DNA of 64,000 bases from Drosophila miranda (lineage: Eukaryota > Arthropoda > Insecta > Diptera > Drosophilidae): NCBI RefSeq assembly GCF_003369915.1, contig NC_046673.1:21877718-21941717 (forward strand). The letters are read 5' to 3'. This document shows, one piece after another, positions 1 to 12,863 of the stretch. A model generated the notes under the pieces. It did not search any database. It saw only the letters and a program-made list of their open reading frames with translations, and was not told the DNA's origin. Position 1 is the first letter of the stretch; each line of letters starts with the position of its first letter. The position numbers and the translations under genes are program-made.

Positions 1-22
1 GCCCTCCAGTCAGCAACCTTAC

Positions 23-3000
23 CCGAGCTGAGGAGATTGGCCTCATGGTGCTGGTGCTGGTGCTGGGCACCGCCGGAGTTGTGCAGATGAGTGGCGCCAG
101 AGCCAGAGCCGCCGCCGCCCAGATCGGTCTCCTCGAAGGTGACGGCATCCTGGACGCACAACAGCAGGCCGCCCAGCAGCATGTGTGTGTTCTGGGCATC
201 TGTCTCCACCTGCAGAGCGTTCATCAGAATGTTCATAAGTCGCGACTTGAGCTGGATGAACGTGAACATCCTAAAAGAGAAGAACAGAAAAGGATAAAAG
301 GGATGGGACTCCTTTGTTTGCCATTTCACCTACTTCTCGTTCGTCTCACTGGACAGATCTCGAATGGGCAGTGACTGGTAATGAAGGGGCAGCACCATTA
401 TCGACAGCAGTATGTTGATGGCCGAGCGCCGCAGCTCCGTCCGGTTGAATGCCATTGACTGCGTTTTCAGCTTCAGATCCTTGTCGGGCAGCACAATCTC
501 TAGGGCGGCTATGAAGCCCGGCAGCAGGACATTGATCCCATCCAGGTCCAGGCGAAAGAGATCACCCGAATGCAGCAGAATGCTGGCCAGCGTCTCGTCG
601 CACTCCTTCGACTCGGTGATCTTCAGGCACTGCTGGAGGGCCATATAGAAGCGGGCCAAATAGACCGGCAGTATCTCTTCGCCGGTTTTCTTCGCACAGA
701 ATATCTTGCAAAGTGTACCAATGGCCTCGGCCCTGCCCGACTCGTACTTATCGATGGTCAGCGTGGGTGGCAGAGAGGCCGGATCGTTCAGAGAGTTGGG
801 CTGCGATAGCGATATTGAACCCTTGCGGTGCTCCATTATCATCGACGATGGCCGCTTACTGGCTTCGCATGCCTGTTCTGTGGGCGAGACGAAAAAATGT
901 TAATATACAGTGGCGAGCACGTGTGGATACATGTTTATCACTTTTCACTTTAAGCGCCTGTAAAATCTTTAAAAATGAATCAATCATTGTGATTTTTTTT
1001 TTAAAGATTCATTAATTTATTGAGAATGAAAAAAGACAACAATTTCAATTCAAAGAGATCCTTTTCCTTAAGAGATTTTAATTTTTTCAAAAAAAGAGCA
1101 TGTATCCACTTTTGCACGTTTCAAATTTTTTTACTTTAATAATTTTTTAAAAATATTTGTTCCAAAGGGCCTTACCTTTTATCATATTCCGAATAAGTAT
1201 TGGCATGCTCTCGACTAAATTTAGTAGGTGCTGGCAAGGTATCATGCGCCACTCCGACAAAATGGGTTCCTAAATATGAAGATAATACTCTTTCTTCATT
1301 ATTCCATCGATTTTAACCAATTGGAGAACGTTCCATGAGTGGACGCTCTGCGTACGATCGGCCTGACACCGGCAGATAGCCAGAGAAAACCTGCCCTCTC
1401 TCACAAAAAGTGGCTGCGCATCTTGTATTTAGCGAGGAGCATAGGAAGTTAATTGGGTCAGATATACCAAAATAAATAGTTTTAAGTCTAATCGAAATGA
1501 AAACTACTGATACCGCTCATGTGGAAAGCTGAAAAATCATCAAGTCAAGGAAACTATAAAGCATGGACGAGGAAGCCTGACGGTGTAGGGCTGCTGCACT
1601 TGGTGGAACGTTCTCCAATTCGTTAAAATCGATGGAATAATGAAGAAAGAATATTATCTTAGTATTTAGGAACCCATTTTGTCAAATTTTATAGAGAAAT
1701 GTGACTTCCCCATATCCGAGATCACTTTCCAGCCAGACGGTAGCCCGACGCACAAGGCTAGATTCGTGAAAAATCGTCCCAATAACTCGAGTTTTCACTT
1801 AATCCAGTGGCCTGCTCAATGGCCCAGATCTAAATCCCATTGAAAATGGATGGGCTCTGTTTAAAAAACACTGGAAAAGTAGGAGTCTGCACCAAAGGGA
1901 TTGGGTGAGTCTTTGGGAGCGCGAGAGGTCGGAGTGGCGAGAGCATGCCAATACTTATTCGGAATATGATAAAAGGTAAGGCCCTTTGGAACAAATATTT
2001 TTAAAAAATTATTAAAGTAAAAAAATTTGAAACGTGCAAAAGTGGATACATGCTCTTTTTTTGAAAAAATTAAAATCTCTTAAGGAAAAGGATCTCTTTG
2101 AATTGAAATTGTTGTCTTTTTTCATTCTCAATAAATTAATGAATCTTAAAACAAAAAAAACACAAGGATTGATTCATTTTTAAAGATTTTACAGGCGCTT
2201 AAAGTGAAAAGTGATAAACATGTATCCACACGTGCTCGCCACTGTATCTAGCAGCAACTCCTCCAGCAGCTGCCGCTGGGTCCACTTACTCTTGCGGTTC
2301 TGGCGCCAGGTATCGCCACCTATGTGCGCTGCCTCGAACAGCCACTCGTGGAATACGTGGAGAATGCTGTTACACTTGGGCCGCGCCACCGCCAGCTCAA
2401 CGCCAGCTCCCATCGATGTCAGCGGCAGAGCTAAAACGCAAAACAGAGCAACAGGGGCGGCAGTGCAGAGGGCGATAGAGAAAGAAAGGGACAGATTGAG
2501 AGAGAGAGGGAGAGAGGGAAAGAGAGAGGGGTAAAGAAAGGTAGGGGAAAACATCTGTGTTAGATTGTTTCGGAAGCGACAAATGTTTCGCACAACACTT
2601 ACAGTTGATGCTGCTGCTCGCCGAGGGCGGACCCGATGTCGATGTTGGCGTTGTGGGTGCCGCAGCCGCAGCTGGAGCCGGTGCCTGGCCACCAGAACCG
2701 GAGCCAGTGCCAGCGCCAGTGGCAGTAGTAATGCCACTGCCAGGGGCAGCGGCAACACCACCCGTGCCTTGGACGGGGCCAGCGCTCGTCGAGCCGCTGC
2801 TGTGGATGTAGCTGCTGCTGCTGCTGCTGCCGATCGCATTGCGTGCACCGCCCCCCGTGAGGCCGATAAGCGAGGTTTTGCTCAAGCCTGCACAAAGCAT
2901 TCGTGTGTGTTGGTTGTTGGTTGGAATGTGCGTGTTGGGCAGAGAGCAGTAGAGTAGAGTAGAGTAGAGCAGAGCAAGTGTGAGAAATTAGTAGTAGCGA

Positions 3001-6000
3001 GGCAGAGTCATAGTCGGAGAGGAGAGGATTCATTGGAGATATGAACATAGACTGTCCGATGCCACTGCCATTGGCACACATGCAACGTGGTTGGCATTAA
3101 TTGTGGGCGTACAATAGATAAATTACAATGCATATTATGCCTGGTCTGGCCTGGCCTGTGAATCTGATGCGATGCGATGTGATGCGATGTGATGGCGGCA
3201 GTGTACTCAATGGCAGTTGGAAAATGGAAACAGTTACTCTTCCACTCAGCCATTCCCAAACACATCCCATCCCATCCCATCCACTCCACATCCAGTCGCG
3301 CTCCGAGCAATTACACACAGATTATTCCACTCATGCTACGGAACAAATTATACAAAAACTTAAATGCAAAACGTGCATGCGGTGCGCGGCGCGCGGTGCT
3401 CTGTGCTCGGTGTGCCCTGAGGCAAGGTGCTCTCGTGTCATCGTCGAGCTGAGCAGAAGCTGAAGCTGAAACATGAACTGATCTGGGAGCTAATGGCGAA
3501 TACATTAATGGAGGATTAACTCAACAATCTAGGCAAGCAAACAGACATATCAAATCAACGCAAAGCAAGTTAAAGGCACGACAAATTAAAACTTCTTCGG
3601 TGAACCGAAGCCCCAAATACCCTGGCAGAGCAGTATTACATATTATATATTGATATATGCATCCATAATTATTGATTCAATGTACGGACAGATTTGTAGG
3701 GAAATCAGTTAAACCATTGAGTTCTTGCTAATAAAGACATCATATAGATTGATGGTCTAGAAAATCGTTATTATAGATTATTAGGAGTCCCTGAATATTA
3801 TAGATTACCGAACCATCGGTTGCACGAAATATTCTGGACTATACAATAATATTTAATCCTAAATACAATCTGTTTGATCGTTAACGTTTCTTTGAATACA
3901 AAAATATAAGAACGGATACTGGATACATCACTTTTCCATGTAACTACATCAGGATTGCGATTCGGACAGAAAAAAAGATTTGATTTGGTATGCATAAAGT
4001 CCTCCAGCATTGGCAAAGAGAGCCTGGAGTCCTTGTGGCCACAACGAACCACCGTAGGTAGACCAGGCCTCCTTAATACAGAACGATCTCTTTTTAATTT
4101 CTGACTTAATAATCCCATCGAATAATCCGATAACTCGATTGTGGAGACCAAGCATGGATGTCTTACAACTCAATATCAAATCCATAGACTTTGTAATACT
4201 TTCTGCCAAGCTACTGCTATAAAAACATTTAGTACAACATTCTAGGGGATCTAAAGACGAGTTCGCACCCTTCTGCTGCGTTATGGTGGGCGCCACGCTA
4301 AAACTCTTGGCCAATCGTCGCTGTAGCGGAGGTGTGGGCGTGCTGGAGACACCCGCCGATGGCAGGCTAGCCTCAGTCGTGCTAAAGGATATGCTGCCGA
4401 CGACTCCGGCCGAATGGCTACCACCAGCGCTGGTGCTTCCAACGGCCCCCATCGAGTGTCCCAAATTACTGGCAACTAAGGCAGCGGTCGACGTAGGCGA
4501 GGCTCCGCTCTGGGAGAGTGATAGCTGTTGCTGCTGGTGGTGCTGCTGATGCTGCTGATGGTGACTGTGATGACCCATGATGGCATTCAGAGCAGAGCTG
4601 GCCGAGTTGCTCATGAAATTGTCGCGCAGGAAGCTGCCAGCGCCATGTAAATGCAAGTGCGGATAGTGTAGGTGATGGTGGTGATGCATATGCTGATGCT
4701 GGAGCTGGAGCTGCAGTTGTTGAGCGGCGGAGCCCTGCTGCTGGCTATTTGCCGATATATTCGATGCGCTGCTCGAGTGGATGAACTGCTGCAGCGTGGA
4801 GGAGGTGGCCTCGTTCAGCGAGTGCCGTATTTCCATTAGATTCGTCACGACACTATCCGTTTGATGTGGCGGCGGCTGATAAACGCCTACTCAAACAGCG
4901 GTTTTCGATTTTCGTTTTAGATACAAGTTTTTTGGGTTAGATAAGCAAGAGATGAACAAACGAACAAGAAAGAAAGAGAGAGAGAGAGATAGAGAAATAC
5001 TGGGCTGCTAGCCTACCACAAAACTATTTGCTACTGAAGCCTATCGATGGGAGAAGTCGGTGAAGTTAGGCTCGGATCTTACCCAGAAACGCATCAACCT
5101 GGCTGGAGATGCCCTTCATCGCATTGAGAAAGATCTGCGGCAGCATCTGCAGACACGGATGCTGGTGCGTCTCGGCCCCCTTCTCGTGGGTGAGTGCCCA
5201 CTGCACGAAGTGCGACGATTTGCTGATGATGTGCGGCGAGCAGAGCGCAGTGGGATTACCGATCATACGCAAGAAGCGATACCATGTCTGGGCCACACAA
5301 TCATTTGACATGCCAAGGGGTATCAGCTGGCCATCCTCATCGGCTGTGGATTGCAGAGAGAGCTACATTAGTATATTGCCAGAGAAGACGAAGACCTTGC
5401 ACCACCAATGAGCGCCACAGACCATTTTTGAGCTGGGGAAACGCTGGTCCGTAGCTGAACTCGAGAAGTCGCGACGTCAGGGCCAAGTTGACACGATTCC
5501 ACTGATCGACAAGGGCCACGCGATGCCGCCACATGGAGCACGACTCCTGCAGCGTCTTCCACATCGAAGGCGACGGGAAACTGCGCACGCAGGCCAGAAG
5601 CCACACTTCGAAGAGCACGGAGAGCACACGCTCGCACAGCTGATCCCCCACATCGTCCTTGACGGTGGGCGGCGCCAGTAGAATCTCGTTAATGGCCAAA
5701 AGGAAGAGCAGCAATGTGTCCCAAGTCTGACGATCCATTTGCTGCGAAATCTGCGCAGTCTGCTGCAGAGTACGCAGTACCCGATGACAGAGCACCGCCT
5801 GCCGCTTGATGGTGTCGGCACCTGGAAATGGGCAGCAAAAGGAATGCATTAGTCACGTCCAGTATCCATCCTCTAAGGTGGCATCGTATGCAGTGTACGT
5901 AAAAGAGCAACCTACCAAGCGTGGTTTGGTATAGAAATGGCAAGACTTGAAATTTAGATGGGGATTAATACATAAGACTGTGGAGTGGACATTTTATGGG

Positions 6001-6550
6001 CAATGGCGGCAATAGACAGCGGATCGGGTGGCCTGATCGCGGCAACGATGTACTTACTTTCGCCCTGGCGCGGAACAAAAAGATTGTGGAAATGGTTGAT
6101 TATCTGGCGGGCATACAGATTGGCATCCTCGCATATGGGCTTCGGCACACTGATGCGCGGCTGTGGATGCAACGCAGTGAGCCACTCGCAGTAGACATTT
6201 ACGCAGTCCTTGATGGTCTCGTGCTCTTGCAGGGGCAGCGACAGCCCGAAGCAGATCACATCCATGCACCATTTCACCTGTAGAGCGGAAGGCGAGAGTG
6301 TGAGATTCACTGCCAGACCCAAGTGCCCGAGCTCGAACAATGGACAACTGATACTCACCTCCTCATCCTTGACCAGATGACTTGGCTCGGCATTCTGAGT
6401 GATGCCCAGATTGGTGCCCAGCTGCTTAACCACCGACACGACCACTTCCCGTCCAGCCGAGGCTGGAAACTTGTTCAGCACACTGAAGCATTGCGCCCCG
6501 CAGCTGTTAGCTGTAATCTGGGCCGACAGCGAGGCCCATTCAGAGTACAT
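23..6550 (-). CDS. Ral GTPase-activating protein subunit beta-like (RALGAPB orthologue), 5' part, 3' end off window
   Basis: The encoded protein resembles human RALGAPB, the non-catalytic partner of the RalGAP complex that switches off RalA and RalB. Exons read on the minus strand are 6359-6550, 6058-6277, 5423-5821, 5083-5343, 4269-4886, 2603-2887, 2290-2430, 334-877 and 23-270. All junctions are GT-AG and the phases close exactly, giving about 969 codons. Start MYSEW equals the human start. Conserved blocks include [51 protein letters not shown] and [18 protein letters not shown]. Exon 4269-4886 is fly-specific low complexity with His, Gln and Ser runs, ending in RRLAKSFSV; exon 2603-2887 is Gly/Ala/Ser-rich. 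The C-terminal Rap/RanGAP-like region lies beyond position 1. The donors at 5422 (GTCTGT) and 4268 (GTGCGA) are weak, so those exon ends are the least certain. The 878-2289 intron holds a transposon. Confidence 0.9.
908..2244 (+). mobile_element. Degraded Tc1-like DNA transposon with about 306-bp inverted repeats
   Basis: Inverted repeats at 908-1213 and 1938-2244 begin CAGTGGCGAGCACG and are flanked on both sides by TA (906-907, 2245-2246), the Tc1/mariner target. Between about 1540 and 1900 the plus strand retains transposase remnants: a GxLTVxGCC block, KIDGIM near 1630, and the second-aspartate region ([16 protein letters not shown]) followed by [10 protein letters not shown], the equivalent of the Tc1 WPAQSPDLNP motif. 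Stops interrupt the frame, so it is non-autonomous. The left half also carries an inverted copy of internal transposase sequence (1259-1335 against 1603-1682), so the fold-back is longer than the TIR. It sits wholly inside an intron of the RALGAPB-like gene, antisense to it. Confidence 0.88.
2888..4268. other. Intron of RALGAPB-like gene, no confirmed element
   Basis: This 1.4-kb intron contains simple sequence near 2940-2975 (GAGTA repeats) and 3160-3195 (GATGCGATGT repeats), then AT-rich DNA. The open frame of the upstream exon continues by about 100 codons past the proposed donor at 4268 (to 3949). I treat that as chance read-through because it has no similarity to RALGAPB, but an alternative 3' exon end cannot be excluded. 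Confidence 0.5.
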
Positions 6551-7738
6551 TTCAGAGTACCGTACCCTTCTGCGTGTGCTCCAGTGGAGTTATTTCGGCG
6601 GCTCGGCGTCAATTAGCGATTGTCTTTTGACGTTCTTCCGGCTGTTCTCCTTTTTGTGTGTATTTCTCTTTTCCGCTCACTCGAATTTCACTTTGTTGAC
6701 GTCAACAACATCAAGACCATTGGAGCAGGTGCGCCATGTTGGCGGTGTTACAAATGTTTCTGTGCCTGTTCCTCCTGCTGCTACCGTGCCCAGACATGAT
6801 GCGTCTCAAAACAGCCTATGATATGATTTTTGATTACTTATTCACTTGTGCCTGCCTATTAGAACGACATTTGGCATTAATTTTGCAATTCCATTCCCCC
6901 TAACAAAATTTCACACCGTGAAAAAGAGAGAAGAGCCGAACAGCTGTGTGGGCTTGGTTTCAGTGCTGTGTAACGGCAGAAAACATCTTTAAAAATACCA
7001 ACAACAAAACGGAGACGAGACAGTTTACAAACATGTTTTAGCTATAAAATGTAATATGCACAAACATTGAGTTGGGTTTTTGAAAAAGCCAAAGCCAAGT
7101 GAATCGAAGAAGCATCGTTTGAATTTGCATAAATTTGCATGCGTTTTGGCGGATTTGCTGGCTGAACCAAAAAGCATAATGGGGCGTGAACAATAGCTCA
7201 TAAATAAAGTTTAGCCAAAATAAAAAAAAACAACACAAGCTCCCAAAACAGTTTGGAAGCAGAAAAGACAATCAATTGGCACACCGAACCGAAGGTATGG
7301 CGCCTTCGCACGTTCTGTTCTGTTGAAAAGAATTCATCAATGGGCATGTCGCGGAGGCAGTGCGGAAATCCCGCAATAGGTGTCGCTGCTCACGCGTCAC
7401 TGACAGCACCTGTTGAGCCGAATCGAATCGAATCGAATCGACAGGAACAAGTTCTGGCATTTGAAAGGCGTTTTATTTCATTCGTAAATAAGTTATGATG
7501 CTGCCTCGCATTGTTCGTCAAAGCAAGCCACCAATGACCAATGCGGGGTAGTATCCACTATACACTAATAATGGCAATGATAATGGCACCTCTCAAGTAT
7601 CTTACTTATGTATACGATTTAAAATTAGCATAACGCCTTACGAAGACATTGTTGTCTTGTAGTTGTAGCTGTCTCTGGTTATGTTCTTTGCCGGTTTTAT
7701 TACTCTACTTTCGAGCGATGCGACAGGGTTCTGACCGC
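6551..7738. other. Intergenic: 5' flank of RALGAPB-like gene; no clear gene
   Basis: The sequence holds the untranslated start of the minus-strand gene and an AT-rich spacer. A 55-codon plus-strand frame from ATG at 6736 to TAA at 6903 has a hydrophobic N-terminus but no other support. A GAATC tandem run lies near 7424-7441. Confidence 0.5.
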
Positions 7739-7746
7739 TATATAAG
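7739..7746 (+). promoter_or_regulatory. TATA box of small secreted-protein gene
   Basis: TATATAAG stands about 80 bases before the ATG at 7822, at a normal distance from a start site near 7770. Confidence 0.7.
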
Positions 7747-7821
7747 ATCTCGGTATCTGCCAAAAAAATCAACACAAATCATCCACCAACCAGCAACCAC
7801 CAATCAGCCAAACATCTCAAC

Positions 7822-8202
7822 ATGAAGGTGAGTGCGCATCCCCATCGCCCCAGGATATTGGAGCCCCTACCCTTACACCGACACGCAACCGGATTAAACC
7901 TCTTCTCTCCTTTTCAGTTCTTCATTGCTTGCCTCCTGTTCGCCGCCTGCCTGGCCCTGTCCCAGAGCAGTGTCATCCATGGAGCTGCTTATGCCCCAGT
8001 GGCTACCGTGCCACTGGTTCGCACCGTCCCGGTGGTGCGCACCATACCGGTCGTCCGTCATGTTCCAGTCGTGCGTACAGTGCCCGTTGTCCGTCATGTG
8101 CCCGTCTACGAGAACGTGGCCGTTCCTTCCGTCGTCCGTGTCGGGCATGCCGCCGTCTACGATGCTCCCCTGGCCTACGGTGGCTGGCTGAAACAGAAAT
8201 AA
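7822..8202 (+). CDS. Small secreted Val/Pro-repeat protein, cuticle-like
   Basis: The coding sequence is 7822-7827 plus 7918-8202. The first exon encodes only Met-Lys, then a 90-bp intron (GTGAGT to TTTTCAG), an architecture typical of insect cuticular and other secreted structural genes. The 96-residue product has a signal peptide (MKFFIACLLFAACLALS) followed by tandem VPVVR-T/H-V/I-P units between about residues 35 and 70 and a YGGW end. No chitin-binding Rebers-Riddiford motif is seen. Similar Val-Pro-Val-Val-Arg repeats occur in fly proteins of the 825-Oak/retinin type, so an extracellular structural role is likely but not shown. AATAAA at 8270-8275 gives a plausible polyadenylation signal. 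TATA-driven. Confidence 0.82.
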   Translation: MKVSAHPHRPRILEPLPLHRHATGLNLFSPFQFFIACLLFAACLALSQSSVIHGAAYAPVATVPLVRTVPVVRTIPVVRHVPVVRTVPVVRHVPVYENVAVPSVVRVGHAAVYDAPLAYGGWLKQK

Positions 8203-8275
8203 GTGCAGTGCTGCCCGCTTCTACTCGACCGCTAACTTAACTTAACCGACTTGTCTTTTTTTGTCTATTAATAAA

Positions 8276-10272
8276 TTACAATACATCGAAAAATTGTATG
8301 ATATGATATCAACGAAATTAAATGGACTTCTAGTCATCAAAGTATGCATATGCTTCATGGCGGTCTTAGAGATTAGAATGTTAAGACAATATATATTATG
8401 TTGTATAGTACTAATAATTACGAGTATATGAGCCGATACAGCCTCTCGTGCTCTCACCCATTTCATCTTTTGCCCAAGGATTCTTATTTTTCAAACCATA
8501 CTAATGCCGAAAAATATTATTAGGAGTCCCAATGAAGTGCAAGTAGAATATCAAACTACCTTGAGGGAATGCTGATGATTGACCTTTGCACGTCTCCCCA
8601 CACCTGAATCGCCTGGATTTTGGAGAGCGAGAAGAGCGTTTCGTATTTGCTAATGAAACTATGCCCCTTTTCCGTGACCTGGTAGACGATCATTCTGGAA
8701 TTATCTTAATAGAATGTTACCTCTAGGCAAAAGGTTGATTCTGTAGACGAAAAAACCTGGAATGGCTCATCAATCTCGTTGAAAATACTGGCAAAGCTTC
8801 ACTCCTTTTCCGCTTTTATTTCTCGATGATCGTATGTGTGGTGATAGATAGATGGAGAGATAATCACATAGTTCATAATTTAAATAAGGAACAAACTCTG
8901 ATTCAAACTCCATCCATTTTGTGTACATATTGTATATCTAGACATTAGCTAAAAATAGTACTATTGTAGTCTAATAAAAACACACTTAACATTTATCCAA
9001 TCCATAATTATATAATCTTTCCTGTCTTTATCTTTATCCCATCTCCATTCATTCCAGACGTTGCTTAATCAATTTATTATTCATTTATGGGGCAGTCCAA
9101 ATTCTGGAGATTTGGAGATTTCTGGAATTTTGCAGTTTTCGGTGTCTGCATTTTTATATTGGGTGTGGAATGCGTCTCTACAGAGGCAGTCCAGTCATTA
9201 GTATCTGTCTTGGAGGCTCAACAGTGGTCCATTGAGCAATACAAACTAGAGGCTAATATTCGATGATCTTGTTGTTTTTTGTTATGGTTGTCGCTGTCGT
9301 TTTATGATCATTCGATAGACAATGATGCGTTTTACACGCCTGAGAAGAAGCCACTTGCATAATCATAGTAATGGGCCGGCGTTGGCTGGCTAACTGGCTG
9401 GCTGGCTTGCTAGTTGACAACGGATTTCGGATAGATTTAAATTCACCTTGAAATAGCCAATGATTGTGGATGGGGTAGTCTTGGATTGGATTGGGCTTGT
9501 GCTTGGGCTGTGGCCCATTGGGTTGCACTGGGTTGGGTTGGGTTGGGTTCGTTTTAGTTAATGGCTCAAAATCGGACAGACAGCGAGCCGCCTTATGAGG
9601 CAAGCGCTATTGCTGTGGCTGTGGCTCTGGCTATGCAAATGACAAAACGAAATATGAAAGCCACATGCTGTCGATGCCGCCCGCCTTGTCTTAAGGCAAT
9701 GCCTTATCACCATCAGTGCGGTGCGGCTCGGCTCAGTTCGGCTCGGTTCGGCCCATTTTCATGCTAATTGTGGGAGCCGCTGCTTTCGGAATTTCGGAAA
9801 TGCATGTTTCGCCTAACGTAACGTAAGGCTTTACGAAATTCGAGGCTGGAAACTGGAAAGAAATCGGAACCGAATCCAACGAAACCGACATCGGAATGGG
9901 AAATGGAAATTAAGAGTATTATGAAGATGAAGAACCCGAGGCCAAAAACTGGGTGCGGCTTAGTGAAAATGAAAGCCATCTATCGATGACTTCTTTCTCC
10001 AACGCAACATCCATTCGCTACTTGAGTTTTGCATCATCTCAGCATGATTATGATATGTATGTATGATGATGATTTGATTCCAATCGCGATGATGACGAAC
10101 CGTTGGAAATGTTAATGAAATGCCTTTGTTTGGGTCTGGGTCTCTTGGTCTGGGCATGGGCTTGGGCCTGGGATGCGTCGGATCGTGTTATATGCTGTTT
10201 TGTTGCGTTGCTAATTTGAATTGTGGGACTTCATTATGATCGCTTACATCGTATGGCCGGATCGGATCATCG
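8276..10272. other. Intergenic, no gene seen
   Basis: About 2 kb without a supported frame. It includes simple repeats (CTGGCTGG near 9385-9405, GGGTT near 9520-9550) and AT-rich spacer. It may hold regulatory DNA for the two flanking secreted-protein genes, but I recognise no specific site. Confidence 0.5.
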
Positions 10273-10310
10273 TATAAAAGAGTCGTGATGCTTTCGGTCT
10301 GACATCAGTC
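10273..10310 (+). promoter_or_regulatory. TATA box and initiator of Gly-rich secreted gene
   Basis: TATAAAAG at 10273-10280 is followed by an initiator-like TCAGTC at 10305-10310; the ATG is at 10398. Confidence 0.75.
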
Positions 10311-10397
10311 GTCTCTGAAGAGCATCACCACTCAAGGCGTTAGGAACCTTTCGGTACTGGTATCGTTGTCATCGAATCAAGTGGAATAGTAGTTAAC

Positions 10398-11641
10398 ATG
10401 AAGGTGAGTCCGAGTCCGAGTTCCCCGCCCCCCACACACACGTCCTGGATAGCCACTTTATATCTACCCCTTCTCCTCTCTGCCTCTCCCACCAGGTCTT
10501 CGTTTGTATGTGTGCTCTCTTTGCTGTGGCCAACGCCGGCTTCCTCGGTCTGCTCGGAGGTGGCGGTGGCGGCGGCGGTGGTGGCGGCGGTGGCGGCGGC
10601 GGTCTTAAGGCCGGCATCAGCTTGGGCGGCAGCAGCGGCGGTGGTGGCGGCGGCGGTGGGGGCGGCTATGGTGGCGGCGGCGGCTATGGCGGGGGCTATC
10701 ACGGCGGTTCACATGGCGGTCATGGTGGCGGTCCCGTCCAGGTGGTCAAGGTCATCCATCAGCAAGGCGGCTACTCTGGCGGCGGCTACTCCGGAGGCGG
10801 CGGCGGCGGTGGAGGCTATGCCGGCGGCTATGGCTACGAGCCCGCCCCACAGGTCTACAAAGTAAAGGTCATCTCCGAAGGCGGCAGCCATGGCCATGGT
10901 CCAGCCCCCGGACCAGTCTACGGTGCCCCAGAATCCGTCAAGGTGATCAAGTTATTGTCGGAGTCCGCTCCTCTGGTCAGCGGTCCATCTTTCGTTGGCG
11001 GCGGCGGCGGCGGCTCGTCGGGTGTTTCCCAGGTGATCAAGGTGGTGCACGAGAACCATGACGGTGGTGCTTCCTACGGCGGACATTCTGGCTCAATTCA
11101 GGGTGGACACGCCAAGGTTGTGCGCGTTATCCATGAGCATTCGGGCGGCTTTGGCGGAGGCCCAGCTTACGCTCCCATCGATGTTCCCGGACCAGCTCCG
11201 GTGTCTTCCTACCTGGCCCCTGTCCAGGAGACTCCAGTTTATGCTCCCCCTGCACCCGCTCCAGTCTATGCTGCCCCTGCACCCGCTCCAGTTTATGCTG
11301 CTCCCGCTCCAGCTCCAGTGTATGCCTCCCCACCTCAAGTGAACTATGCTCCAGCTCCTGCACCCGCTCCAGTTTATGCTGCTCCCGCTCCAGCTCCAGT
11401 GTATTCCTCCCCACCTCAAGTGAACTATGCTCCAGCTCCTGCCCCGGCTCCAGTATATTCTGCTCCCGCTCCAGCTCCAGTGTATGCCGCCCCACCTCAG
11501 GTGTACAGTGCCCCCATCCAGGCACCTGCGCCGATCCTGAGCATCCCCCACCAAGCACCCGCCCCAGTGTTCGCGCCCGAGGAACAACTCCTGCCCGTGG
11601 GACATGCGCCCGCCCAGACCTACGGCCCACCAGCCTACTAA
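10398..11641 (+). CDS. Gly-rich and Pro/Ala-repeat secreted protein, cuticle-like
   Basis: The coding sequence is 10398-10403 plus 10496-11641 (383 residues). As in the gene at 7822, exon 1 encodes Met-Lys only. A signal peptide (MKVFVCMCALFAVANAG) is followed by long poly-Gly stretches punctuated by short beta-like motifs: VVKVIHQ, YKVKVISE, VKVIKLLSE, VIKVVHE and VVRVIHE. The C-terminal third is tandem APAPVYAAP units with YAPAP spacers. The V-K-V-I motif recurs in the Gly-rich gene pair at 23.4-24.8 kb (AQIIKVILQEG), so these are probably paralogues. An extracellular matrix or cuticle role is inferred from composition only. The gene is unbroken. Confidence 0.85.
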
Positions 11642-12863
11642 GACGCTTTCCCCCCACCTCCCCGTCGCCACACATCCTAGACTTGGGAAGACCTTCGACC
11701 TACTACTACTACCACTCTACCTCTATCGACTTTTCCTACACAACGCCATGAGTTAATTTAAGTCATTTTTTTACCCATTTTTTTTTGCTAGAAAATACAT
11801 AAATACCGAAAAGAAAAATTCCAATCCGTGGCCTACTCTCACTTTCAACAGCACAGCCACAAAGCCACAAAGCGGGACTGACTGGCTGGCCTGGCTGTAA
11901 ACTTGACCTTCCGATCGGGTTTCATTTCGGATGGGATGGGAGACTGTGCACACGCGCAGCAGTCGAAGCAGCGATTTCCATACAAATCCACCACACCGTG
12001 CAGCAAGATAGACATGATCGTTCGCTTAGGCATACGACACTTTCTCAGCAGCGCATGATTTCCCATGGCAGCAGGAACTTCGAGTATTTGATACTCTTAC
12101 AGGATGATTGTTCGCAATAAACTTCGGATAGGGTATGTAGAACAAACAAAAATTTGCGTTGCAATTTGCCAAACAAAAAGAAGTGGTTACTCTGATTTTT
12201 CCTCGAATGCAAAGCCTCGTCTTCCTATGGAGGCTACATATTATATAAAAAGTAGTAGTGCGATGTTGATTAAATAACGTTTAGAATGGTTTTGAGATCC
12301 CTCAGATCTGTTCCACAGAAACGAATCAGACAGACGAGCGGTGGAGAACTTTGATAATACTTTCTGCATGTGTGTAAAAACAGCTATTGCCGATGGTTTG
12401 CTGATTGTTTCACAGGTGCAAGCTCGTATGTTTCTTCCATCTTTCTCGCACACTTCAGACAACCGTTTAGTAAAAGATTTACTCAACATATAATTATAGC
12501 ATTTGCATATTGGGGGAGCCCCGAAATCTTGCCTTAAGCTCTCTCTCCATGGGGCAGTGTACGGCGAGAAAATATACCTTTTGTTTTAGGAGGGGCTTAC
12601 AAATCGTTACAAAGACGATTAGTAGCAACAAAAAACACATGAAAACAACACAAAAAAAAAACAAAAACTCGTGCGCTGAGATGCGATGCGATTGATCCAC
12701 GAGGTTGTCATTAGTTCGATATTATTATTCTCCTTTTATTGTTTCATAACGTGGGATGTCAGCCAGCTTTTGAAATTGGCCACCAATTCAGTTATGTTGT
12801 GTATCTATTTACTTTAAACGCAATGCCTTAGCTTTTGGGTGTTGTGTGTGGTCGTGATTACGT
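11642..12863. other. Intergenic, no gene seen
   Basis: Contains the 3' untranslated region of the Gly-rich gene (AATACATAAATA near 11793) and AT-rich spacer between two genes that converge here. No supported coding frame, RNA gene or repeat was recognised. Confidence 0.5.

Noticed and set aside
45-374. Open plus-strand frame over the first bases
   Set aside because: It is the complement of RALGAPB-like exon 23-270; splice phases and similarity fix the minus strand as coding.
3949-4268. Open extension of RALGAPB-like exon 5 by about 100 codons
   Set aside because: No similarity to the family, lies past a usable donor, and the phase of the next exon (2887) fits the donor exactly.
6736-6903. 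55-codon frame with hydrophobic N-terminus
   Set aside because: No promoter, no splice or family support, and such frames are expected by chance.
11093-11675. Long minus-strand frames rich in Trp, Ser and Gly
   Set aside because: Antisense shadows of the Pro/Ala-repeat coding region of the gene at 10398.
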